Position numbers and translations under genes: made by a program. Below, piece after piece: positions 1 to 5,011 of a stretch of DNA of 5,892 bases. The notes under the pieces were generated by a model. The model was not told the DNA's origin. It did not search any database and saw only the letters and a program-made list of their open reading frames with translations. Numbering within the stretch: position 1 is the first letter of the stretch; each line of letters starts with the position of its first letter. This stretch comes from MGBC120314 sp051880495. Lineage in GTDB: Bacteria > Bacillota > Clostridia > Lachnospirales > Lachnospiraceae. The stretch spans positions 1 through 5,892 of the forward strand of contig JBJEOB010000157.1 of NCBI GenBank assembly GCA_051880495.1, in the 5' to 3' direction.

Positions 1-55
1 TTCTAATATGCATTTTTCTATTCGGTCCGAATGAAATCCACCACTATATTTTCTT
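1..55. repeat. Direct repeat, copy 1 (55 bp, exact)
   Basis: Positions 1-55 are identical base for base to 2453-2507, in the same orientation, and diverge from position 56 (2508) onward. The repeat may continue leftwards beyond the window. It contains the codons for the catalytic His and Cys of AgrB. The two copies are offset by 2452 bp, with the 145- and 407-residue protein genes between them. Confidence 0.95.
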
Positions 56-186
56 TTGTTTATCCTTGACATGAACTGTATATTATATCCCTTTTTATAA
101 AACACAGGCTGGCACCATACGGAATTACAATAAGTATCGGCATAATCCTCATGAAAAGCGTATGCAGGGTAGACATATATAAAATT
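1..186 (-). pseudogene. agrB fragment fused to an unrelated 5' segment, truncated by window edge
   Basis: An open frame runs leftwards from just after a TAA (187-189) and leaves the window at position 1. Its last 18 visible codons read RKYSGGFHSDRIEKCILE. This is the catalytic block of AgrB (Arg, Gly-Gly, His and Cys), and its DNA (1-55) is identical to 2453-2507 of the intact agrB. Upstream of that block the codons no longer match agrB. They encode about 44 other residues (…YPAYAFHEDYADTYCN…KGYNIQFMSRINK) that I do not recognise, with a YPAYAF stretch that resembles a signal-peptide end. The only ATG in frame is at 72-70, and no ribosome binding site sits at a normal distance from it. The simplest reading is a 5'-truncated agrB copy joined to the remnant of another gene by duplication or recombination. 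A functional fusion or an assembly join cannot be excluded, because the rest lies outside the window. Confidence 0.6.
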
Positions 187-210
187 TTATGAAAAAAACT
201 CTTTTTAACT

Positions 211-255
211 CTACTTTAAACATTTTACCCTACTTTAGTATAACAGCCTACTTTA
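211..255 (-). repeat. Three tandem TAAAGTAG repeats
   Basis: Read on the minus strand, TAAAGTAG occurs three times, at 255-248, 237-230 and 218-211, with periods of 18 and 19 bp. The first copy includes the TAG stop of the upstream 407-residue protein gene. The first two copies agree over CTAAAGTAGG and the third reads TTAAAGTAGA. They may be a regulator binding array or leftovers of a short tandem duplication. The motif differs from the TGTCATTTGG repeats at the agrD promoter. Confidence 0.6.
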
Positions 256-1471
256 GCGGACACTTTATCAGGGCACTTGTGTTTTGGTAACAATGTTTTT
301 CCTTTACCGAATTACTGGCAACACCAATAAAATTGCTTTCCAGATACATCTCATCCGGAGAGTTTAAAACAAAATCAGGAACTATGTACACCATTGTAAA
401 TTCGTTAACCCCTTTTTTAAGTAAAATTTCTCTCTCGCATTCATCGCTGATATAATAGCCACTATACAATTGATACCCCAAAAATTCATTATCACCGTCT
501 GACGTAAAAAATGCGGAATAAAAATTATTTAGTCTCGAATTCTCTGTTACGACAGGATAAAATTCACTGTCTAACTGATACAGGTTTAAATCACTGACGG
601 CAAAGCTTGTTTCTTCTTCCGCATTAACTCTTACCTTTGCCTTAACCGCCGAATAAGAATTGATAATCGTATTTTCTTCTACCTCCATTTCAGAAATATA
701 CGGCGAATAACTTATGCTGCTATCCTGAATATCATCAAGAATATACTTCCAATCATCTGTAACTTCTTTCGAAACAATAACTTCTTCAACAGTAATATCA
801 ATATACGTCATTCTACTACCGGATATTAATCTCCACAAACATGTTACACTCTCACCAACCGAAACAAACTGTGTTTTATAAAATTCATCCTCATCTAATC
901 TTATACGTTTATATATGTCATTATCAGCAGATCCTTCATTAGATGCACTTAGCTTATCAATATCATATTCCTCAGGATTAATCTGCCAGCCGGTATTGTT
1001 TTTATATTCAAGTAACAGTAGTTTAAAATTTTTTTTATCAATATTGTCCCAGGATTTGTCATTAACAGTTTGCCTGTAAATTTCTGTACAATACCATGAT
1101 GTGACCGTTTCACCCGGTTCAATTCTTTTATTAGGATTAACCTTTCCCAAATATTCATCTGCATTACATGGTATAACACCATTACTTATCGCATCTGAAT
1201 ATACTGCCAGCAGATAATAAGCAAACTCCTGCGTTTCATCAGTATTATTTTCTATCTCAAGTTCAAATTCTATCCGGTACATATCATCAACAAAGGCTGC
1301 CTTAGCTTCTGTTAGTTTTATATTCAAATTATTATATGTAATAACATCACCTATACTTACGATAGTTTCTGTTTCTTTTTGTGTCAGATTGACATACGCA
1401 ATTCTGACTGCTACAGCGATTATGATCAATAACATCAGATATTTTACTGTTTTCTTATAGAAAGATCTCAT
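248..1471 (-). CDS. Membrane-anchored extracellular protein of unknown function
   Basis: This encodes 407 residues with a short basic N-terminus (MRSFYKKTVK) and one hydrophobic segment at about 10-27, followed by a long polar, acidic region. It is therefore an exported protein that is probably held by a signal anchor. The exported part seems to hold two related beta-rich modules. One begins near 36 (ETIVSIGDVITYNNLNIKLT) and the other near 200 (QFVSVGESVTCL, then YIDITVEEVIVSKEV). The pattern recalls immunoglobulin-like lipoprotein or DUF4352/DUF5028-type domains, but no family is certain. Six cysteines lie in the exported part (C102, C128, C211, C344, C394, C404). An ATG three codons upstream (1480-1478) abuts the AGAAGGG ribosome binding site with no spacer, so the ATG at 1471 (9-nt spacing) is preferred. 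The gene follows the small secreted protein gene by 123 nt and may share its transcript. Its function is unknown; an accessory or effector role in the agr circuit is inference from position. Confidence 0.85.
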   Translation of the reverse strand: MRSFYKKTVKYLMLLIIIAVAVRIAYVNLTQKETETIVSIGDVITYNNLNIKLTEAKAAFVDDMYRIEFELEIENNTDETQEFAYYLLAVYSDAISNGVIPCNADEYLGKVNPNKRIEPGETVTSWYCTEIYRQTVNDKSWDNIDKKNFKLLLLEYKNNTGWQINPEEYDIDKLSASNEGSADNDIYKRIRLDEDEFYKTQFVSVGESVTCLWRLISGSRMTYIDITVEEVIVSKEVTDDWKYILDDIQDSSISYSPYISEMEVEENTIINSYSAVKAKVRVNAEEETSFAVSDLNLYQLDSEFYPVVTENSRLNNFYSAFFTSDGDNEFLGYQLYSGYYISDECEREILLKKGVNEFTMVYIVPDFVLNSPDEMYLESNFIGVASNSVKEKHCYQNTSALIKCPLK

Positions 1472-1480
1472 TGAACACAT

Positions 1481-1488
1481 CCCTTCTT
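1481..1488 (-). promoter_or_regulatory. Ribosome binding site deciding the start of the 407-residue protein
   Basis: AAGAAGGG on the minus strand touches an upstream ATG (1480-1478) directly and lies 9 nt from the next in-frame ATG (1471-1469). Normal Shine-Dalgarno spacing therefore favours the second ATG. Confidence 0.7.
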
Positions 1489-1523
1489 ATATTTTCTTTT
1501 ATATTATTTAAAAATCTTAACCA

Positions 1524-1550
1524 GCACATGTGGTTTTAATCCACATGTGC
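1524..1550 (-). repeat. Perfect 10-bp inverted repeat (intergenic hairpin)
   Basis: On the minus strand GCACATGTGG is followed by a 7-nt loop (ATTAAAA) and CCACATGTGC. Each arm also contains the 8-bp palindrome CACATGTG, so the site has two palindromes 17 bp apart. It sits between the small secreted protein gene and the anchored protein gene. A TTTTT run follows only after a gap of about 9 nt, so this is not a classical terminator. It could be an attenuating or processing stem-loop, or an operator with two half-sites. Confidence 0.75.
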
Positions 1551-1594
1551 CAATCAAAGATTTCACACTAATATCAGAATAAAAAAGGTCTTAT

Positions 1595-2032
1595 TTAAAA
1601 TGGTATAAAACCGCCCGTGGCAGTGAAAAAACTATCTCCCTGATATACACCCTTAAGCGCAATCCATGCTCTTGTAGGATCCATTGTTAATGCAGAGTTA
1701 GGAATAGGACGTGACTGTCCAGCCGAGATATAATACATATCACTTACAGGAAGTGCACTTGATGGTGAATCAGTATCACTTTCGCAACCCATGACACGTA
1801 CGTAAAATCCCGATGTCGCAGTATCACATTCTACACCAACGGGTGCTGAAGTTATCTTATGCACCCATCTTGTCGTATCTTGTACTACCTCGCCATATTC
1901 ATAATACGTAAATGTATAATCATATCTTTTTTCATTACCATCTGCATACGCAGTAAAACTCGTTGATAATGCAGAAATAACGCCCAACGCAATTAATAAT
2001 TTACTAATCCAGTTTTTCTTCAAATTCATCAT
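1595..2032 (-). CDS. Small secreted protein (signal peptide, about 115-residue mature part)
   Basis: This encodes 145 residues. The N-terminus is a clear Sec signal peptide: MMNLKKNW, a hydrophobic core at about 12-26, and a signal peptidase I-type site at AYA|D (after residue 30). The mature part starts with a tyrosine-rich stretch (YDYTFTYYEYGE) and has two cysteines (C69, C83) that could form a disulfide. It ends GGFIPF. The pattern of short beta-strand-like segments with an S-A-G-Q motif and a G-V-Y near the end recalls the small DUF2712-type exported proteins of Firmicutes, but that link is tentative. An AGGAG ribosome binding site lies 7 nt before the first ATG; a second ATG follows at once (2029-2027). 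A paired repeat like the one before agrD lies about 90 nt upstream, so activation by the agr regulator is likely. It is a candidate quorum-controlled effector, though no activity can be read from the sequence. Confidence 0.88.
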   Translation of the reverse strand: MMNLKKNWISKLLIALGVISALSTSFTAYADGNEKRYDYTFTYYEYGEVVQDTTRWVHKITSAPVGVECDTATSGFYVRVMGCESDTDSPSSALPVSDMYYISAGQSRPIPNSALTMDPTRAWIALKGVYQGDSFFTATGGFIPF

Positions 2033-2039
2033 ATTCTTT

Positions 2040-2045
2040 CTCCTT
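2040..2045 (-). promoter_or_regulatory. Ribosome binding site of the small secreted protein
   Basis: AAGGAG on the minus strand lies 7 nt before the ATG at 2032 and about 10 nt before the adjoining ATG at 2029. It fits the first start better. It is one of the strongest ribosome binding sites in the window, suggesting high expression. Confidence 0.75.
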
Positions 2046-2064
2046 TTTTGTGAAATATTTTGTC

Positions 2065-2094
2065 AAGATGTTTACAACCTAAAAATAACATCTT
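2065..2094 (-). repeat. Inverted repeat AAGATGTT/AACATCTT in the leader of the secreted-protein gene
   Basis: An 8-bp perfect stem (2065-2072 with 2087-2094) encloses a 14-nt loop between the agr-type operator and the ribosome binding site of the small secreted protein. No T-run follows on the minus strand, so it is not a terminator. The upstream arm lies within TTAAGATGTT (2096-2087), which recurs in the agrD leader at 2881-2872. It may be a leader stem-loop or simply part of the promoter. Confidence 0.45.
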
Positions 2095-2151
2095 AATTTT
2101 ATATTTCAATACATCTTGCGCCAAATGATACTTTTCATGATTTAAATAACA
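2082..2151 (-). promoter_or_regulatory. Putative LytTR-type operator and promoter of the small secreted protein gene
   Basis: On the minus strand a TATCATTTGG box (2130-2121) has a weaker partner TGTTATTTAA (2151-2142, 7 of 10 matches to TGTCATTTGG) exactly 21 bp upstream. The box and its flanks match the agrD operator over about 19 bp apart from one position. A −35-like TTGAAA (2109-2104) follows the box after 11 bp, the same distance as at agrD, with a weak −10 TATTTT at 2087-2082. An alternative pair is TTGGCG (2124-2119) with TAAAAT (2101-2096), 17 bp apart. The distal box lies in the last codons of agrB. Binding by the agrA-like regulator is inferred. Confidence 0.6.
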
Positions 2152-2707
2152 TTTTTAGTATACATGGCACCTGCATAACTGCAGAAAAAATTATTCCCAA
2201 CGATAAACATAACGCATATCCTGGCATTCTGAATAAGCATAAAATGATGATAGCTATATCGTAAAATACTATCTGAATTAAAACTATTTTCCTGTAGCTC
2301 TTATTCTCAGTCGGACTAAGTTTCTTTGAAGCTGAATCAATTGGAGAAAAAATACATAACCACATCTCAGCTATGATTATGCTGATAATTGTCCACCATC
2401 CAAAATCAAGATTAAGTGACATCCAGATTGTAATTGATACCAGAATTACAGATTCTAATATGCATTTTTCTATTCGGTCCGAATGAAATCCACCACTATA
2501 TTTTCTTATTGTCATAAATGGAAGTATGGTAACTATTCCGCTAAAAGCATTCCCCATTACATATGCTACTGTTACTGACAATAATACCGGGCTAATTAAC
2601 AACAGGGAACTGTACAATGCATATTCGTACAGTTCCCTGTCATCCTCACGTATTGCATCCTGTTTTATCAGCCAATCCACGATTGCCGACTGACACTTTT
2701 TAATCAT
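2135..2707 (-). CDS. agrB: AgrB-type membrane peptidase that processes the autoinducer precursor
   Basis: This encodes 190 residues, the usual size of AgrB. The family cuts the AgrD precursor on the C-terminal side of the ring sequence and forms the thiolactone through a catalytic cysteine. The signature is complete: R68-K-Y-S-G-G-F-H75, then C82. The His and Cys are seven residues apart, as in the staphylococcal enzyme (H77/C84). The polar N-terminus (1-30) is followed by hydrophobic segments at about 33-53, 85-102, 104-120, 140-158 and 162-184, as expected for an integral membrane protein. The start overlaps the agrD stop (ATGA, 2704-2707) and the upstream ribosome binding site is poor, so translational coupling to agrD is likely. 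Two oddities are seen. Codons 68-85 are duplicated exactly at the left window edge, and codons 23-36 contain a perfect 14-bp stem. Confidence 0.95.
   Translation of the reverse strand: MIKKCQSAIVDWLIKQDAIREDDRELYEYALYSSLLLISPVLLSVTVAYVMGNAFSGIVTILPFMTIRKYSGGFHSDRIEKCILESVILVSITIWMSLNLDFGWWTIISIIIAEMWLCIFSPIDSASKKLSPTENKSYRKIVLIQIVFYDIAIIILCLFRMPGYALCLSLGIIFSAVMQVPCILKMLFKS
2453..2507. repeat. Direct repeat, copy 2 (inside agrB)
   Basis: This is the copy of the 55-bp exact repeat inside the intact agrB, covering codons 68-85 (R68 to E85, including H75 and C82). The repeat breaks off at 2507/2508, between Ile67 and Arg68. Recombination between the direct copies would remove or amplify the 2.45 kb between them. 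Confidence 0.95.
2602..2640 (-). repeat. Perfect 14-bp inverted repeat inside agrB
   Basis: On the minus strand ACAGGGAACTGTAC and GTACAGTTCCCTGT flank an 11-nt loop (GAATATGCATT). The stem falls in codons 23-36 of agrB (D-R-E-L-Y … L-Y-S-S-L-L), 67 nt after its start. It is uninterrupted and GC-containing in an AT-rich gene, so the mRNA should fold here. No T-run follows, so it is not an intrinsic terminator. It could lower AgrB output relative to AgrD or mark a processing site. Confidence 0.85.
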
Positions 2708-2850
2708 CTGGTCTTTTTAAACCTATCAAGTGTTTTTGGCTCTTTAGGCTGATATGCCAAAATGCATGATGTAGAATTAGCTTCAACCTTCAGCACCTTG
2801 TTTAAAACAGTTACCATACTTTTTGCTATTTCTTTCTTAATAAGGATCAT
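2704..2850 (-). CDS. agrD: AgrD-type cyclic autoinducer precursor peptide
   Basis: This encodes 48 residues directly upstream of agrB, with a 4-nt stop/start overlap. It has the three-part layout of AgrD. The first part is a basic amphipathic N-terminal helix (about 2-22, …IKKEIAKSMVTVLNKVLKV). The second is a core, A24-N-S-T-S-C29-I-L-A-Y33. The third is a charged tail with the conserved proline pattern, Q34-P-K-E-P-K-T-L. By family rules AgrB cleaves after Y33 and links its carboxyl to the C29 thiol, giving a five-residue C-I-L-A-Y thiolactone ring. The exocyclic tail is perhaps (A)NSTS. The ring chemistry, cleavage point and tail length are predictions. The ATG at 2850 is the first in frame after a TAA, and its AGAAGGGGG ribosome binding site touches the start codon. 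An internal ATG (codon 12) would lose half the helix and is less likely. Confidence 0.93.
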   Translation of the reverse strand: MILIKKEIAKSMVTVLNKVLKVEANSTSCILAYQPKEPKTLDRFKKTR

Positions 2851-2859
2851 CCCCCTTCT
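2851..2859 (-). promoter_or_regulatory. Unusually close ribosome binding site of agrD
   Basis: AGAAGGGGG on the minus strand runs straight into the agrD ATG. Counting AGAAGG as the pairing core leaves only three G residues as spacer, shorter than usual. No other in-frame start fits better, so translation may be inefficient or the pairing register unusual. Confidence 0.55.
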
Positions 2860-2888
2860 GATTTGTAGTTAAACATCTTAACACATTA

Positions 2889-2959
2889 ATTTTACGATTA
2901 TGAAAAAAATTTTTCCACCCATTATGCGCCAAATGACACTTTTTCCGCCCCAAATGACA
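2889..2959 (-). promoter_or_regulatory. agrD promoter with LytTR-type direct-repeat operator
   Basis: On the minus strand two perfect TGTCATTTGG boxes (2959-2950 and 2938-2929) are 21 bp apart, two helical turns. That is the arrangement in which AgrA-type LytTR regulators bind paired direct repeats. Eleven bp downstream is a −35-like TGGAAA (2917-2912), then a 17-bp spacer and a −10-like TAAAAT (2894-2889), placing transcription start near 2882 and giving a leader of about 30 nt before agrD. The weak −35 and upstream boxes suit an activated promoter. The array begins 8 bp beyond the agrC stop. Autoinduction is inferred. Confidence 0.8.
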
Positions 2960-2966
2960 TCAAAAA

Positions 2967-4265
2967 TTAAAAAATTGAAATTATAGTGTGAAAATCACAA
3001 AATTTTTCATCATAATACTGCTGGATTGTTCCATTGTATTTTTTAACAATTCTGTTAATGCTCTTTAAACCATACCCGTGTGTCTTTTTATCTTTTTTCT
3101 TCGTATGAAGCCTTCCATCCGGCGAAAAAGGTTTTTCAGAACATGAATTTATAATGGAAATAAGTATTGAATCCGAACTGTCAACTTTGGTTATACTAAG
3201 GTCAATTATCCCTTTATTTACAAGCCTTGCAGCTTCTATCGCATTATCCAGTAAATTACATAAAAGTGTGGTCCAGTCTTCATCACATACCTTTTTCAGC
3301 ACCCCGTTACGGATGTCTGTTGTAAAATTAATGTTCTCTTCTTCACACATTTTCATATATCTTGACAGTATAATATTTACTACATTATTATCCGAGATTT
3401 TTGTATAATTATTGTAAATGTTACTATTCATAATATTTCTGACATACTTATTTACCGCATCGGTATTGTTCTGTTCACTTAATATGGCAATTGTATTAAG
3501 ATGATTATTTATATCATGAATAAGCATATGCTGTTCTTCATCACGTTTTAATAACATTTTGTAATATTCCGATTCATCACTTTCTCTTTGAAGCTGCATC
3601 TGAAGCCTGCTGTATTCATAGCTGTTTTCCTGTATATACTGCTGCAGCGCATATGTAATAATAATTACCAGAAGAAGCAGTACCGCACAAATCGTTACTA
3701 AATATCCGTCCTGCTTTGAAAATTCGGCATTAATACACAGCATATTTAATACAATCATTATACAGGCTGATATAAATATGATAATAGAGAGAAATGACGT
3801 TCCTTGTGCAGATTCCTGACTTTTATCTTTCTTTGACAACACATTTGCTACAATCTGCGAAGTTATTACATACAACAGTTTACTTAAAACAACAAATAAA
3901 TTTCCGCTTCCATACAATTCATCCACCTCACGGTAATTCCTTATTACCAGAAAAGGCACTAACGACGCAACTACTAATTCACAAATTCCCATTAATGCTG
4001 TAAGGAATACTGAATGAAAAACTGCAACCGGAATTTTTGAATTATATACCACAATCATTATCAGACAATTAACAATGAAAAATAAAAGACCATTCACAAG
4101 GGGATTAGTCAATAACGCCGCCGGAACCAGACAAATATAACAGCCATACAGTATAACAGCCTCCGCCAAACGACTCACTCTGCAGGAAAATATTTTATGA
4201 CAATACAGGCCTAATATTGATGCCTCAATGACATATACCATCAAATAGTACAAAACATCATTCAT
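2967..4265 (-). CDS. agrC: AgrC-type sensor histidine kinase (GHKL family)
   Basis: This encodes 432 residues. The N-terminal 210 or so are strongly hydrophobic, with about six membrane segments (roughly 3-22, 34-52, 55-74, 81-107, 125-142, 157-178 and 188-207, with one boundary unclear). This is the AgrC-like peptide-sensing region. A charged, coiled-coil-like linker (211-243) leads to the dimerisation box LIHDINNHL with phospho-acceptor H250. The ATPase part has an N-box NLLDNAIEAA (337-346) and a G-box HGYGLKSI (396-403). Like other AgrC-class kinases it lacks the extended ATPase of EnvZ-type enzymes. It should sense the extracellular thiolactone and phosphorylate the regulator encoded 17 nt upstream. 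The start at 4265 is preceded by GGGGGAAA at suitable spacing. No terminator hairpin follows the stop, so read-through into agrD is possible. Peptide specificity cannot be read from the sequence. Confidence 0.93.
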   Translation of the reverse strand: MNDVLYYLMVYVIEASILGLYCHKIFSCRVSRLAEAVILYGCYICLVPAALLTNPLVNGLLFFIVNCLIMIVVYNSKIPVAVFHSVFLTALMGICELVVASLVPFLVIRNYREVDELYGSGNLFVVLSKLLYVITSQIVANVLSKKDKSQESAQGTSFLSIIIFISACIMIVLNMLCINAEFSKQDGYLVTICAVLLLLVIIITYALQQYIQENSYEYSRLQMQLQRESDESEYYKMLLKRDEEQHMLIHDINNHLNTIAILSEQNNTDAVNKYVRNIMNSNIYNNYTKISDNNVVNIILSRYMKMCEEENINFTTDIRNGVLKKVCDEDWTTLLCNLLDNAIEAARLVNKGIIDLSITKVDSSDSILISIINSCSEKPFSPDGRLHTKKKDKKTHGYGLKSINRIVKKYNGTIQQYYDEKFCDFHTIISIF

Positions 4266-4282
4266 AGCTTTCCCCCATTCTG

Positions 4283-4990
4283 CTATCTCATGCTTTCAAG
4301 GTACATAAGATATTTAGCCTTAAATTCATGATATTTTCTTTTGGCATTATATGCCGTAAACCTTCCTTTACAAAGCTGTATTGTCTCTCCGTCATGCCTG
4401 TATACATATTTCATATTTATAATATAGCAGCGGTGGCATTGATAAAAACAATTTGCCGTAAGCGTCTGTTCCCAGTATTTCATACTGTCAAGCGTAACGT
4501 AGCTTTTTTCCATGGTATGTACCGTTACATTTCTTCCTTCAGTTTCTACCATGACAATGTCCTGCATCGGAATCGTATAATCCGCTTCCCTGCATTTAAC
4601 CTCAACCACTGCATCCCGTGATGCAAGCCTGTTTAATGCATCCGTAAGATTGCGATACAGTCGCTGTTTGTCAACCGGTTTTGAGAGATAGCGAAATACA
4701 TTAAACCTCATGGCATCATCCAGATACTCTGCGTACGATGTCACAATAATCGTAATGATATTTTTATATCGCCGGTGTAATTCATTTCCAACGTAAATAC
4801 CATCATGACCTTTCATTTCAATATCCAGAAATAGTATATCCGGTTCCGTACTAATCGAAAGAAGCTCCTCACCCAATGAAAAAAAATATATTTCCGGCAA
4901 TTCATAGTTATTATCCGTAAAAAACTCATTTATTTCTGTCTTTAACTGTTCCCTTAACGTCTGTTCATCATCACATATGTATATTTTCAT
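4283..4990 (-). CDS. agrA: LytTR-family response regulator (AgrA type)
   Basis: This encodes 235 residues. The receiver domain (1 to about 120) has the acidic pair D7/D8, the phospho-acceptor D56 in DILFLDIEM, T84-S85 and K104 in LSKP. The C-terminal LytTR DNA-binding domain (about 128-232) shows the family's strand pattern with F-Y-Q-C-H-R-C-Y-I-I-N-M-K (182-194). Proteins of this build bind pairs of short direct repeats about 21 bp apart and activate weak promoters. Matching repeats lie before agrD and before the small secreted protein gene, making this the likely activator of both. GAGGGG about 6 nt before the ATG supports the start. It sits 21 nt downstream of the calcium-loop protein gene and 17 nt upstream of agrC, so all three are probably co-transcribed. 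The symbol reflects class and context, not a verified orthologue; LytTR regulators of bacteriocin systems are close in sequence. Confidence 0.92.
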   Translation of the reverse strand: MKIYICDDEQTLREQLKTEINEFFTDNNYELPEIYFFSLGEELLSISTEPDILFLDIEMKGHDGIYVGNELHRRYKNIITIIVTSYAEYLDDAMRFNVFRYLSKPVDKQRLYRNLTDALNRLASRDAVVEVKCREADYTIPMQDIVMVETEGRNVTVHTMEKSYVTLDSMKYWEQTLTANCFYQCHRCYIINMKYVYRHDGETIQLCKGRFTAYNAKRKYHEFKAKYLMYLESMR

Positions 4991-5011
4991 TAAATCCCCT
5001 CATTCGCGCTG

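Noticed and set aside
179..190. 12-bp palindrome ATAAAATTTTAT
   Set aside because: It is pure A/T and expected by chance in such AT-rich DNA.
149..223. 24-codon minus-strand ORF beginning MFKVELKRVFF, followed by an overlapping short ORF
   Set aside because: It is too short, in the wrong frame relative to the agrB fragment, and weakly supported; kept only as a hint of a possible frameshift.
949..1182. Second minus-strand frame of 77 codons within the anchored-protein gene
   Set aside because: It lies wholly inside the 407-codon gene in another frame, with no independent start signal.
1524..1550. Rho-independent terminator after the small secreted protein gene
   Set aside because: The stem is good, but the T-run starts about 9 nt after it and is short, so it was listed only as an inverted repeat.
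1481..1594. A third LytTR operator before the anchored-protein gene
   Set aside because: No TGTCATTTGG-like pair at 21-bp spacing is present in this interval.
3154..3408. Plus-strand open frame of 84 codons opposite agrC
   Set aside because: It is antisense to the conserved kinase ATPase domain and has no ribosome binding site or recognisable features.
3794..4003. Plus-strand open frame of 69 codons opposite the agrC membrane region
   Set aside because: It is a shadow of the kinase gene with low-complexity composition.
4328..4621. Plus-strand open frame of 97 codons opposite agrA
   Set aside because: It is antisense to a well-conserved LytTR domain, so coding on both strands is very unlikely.
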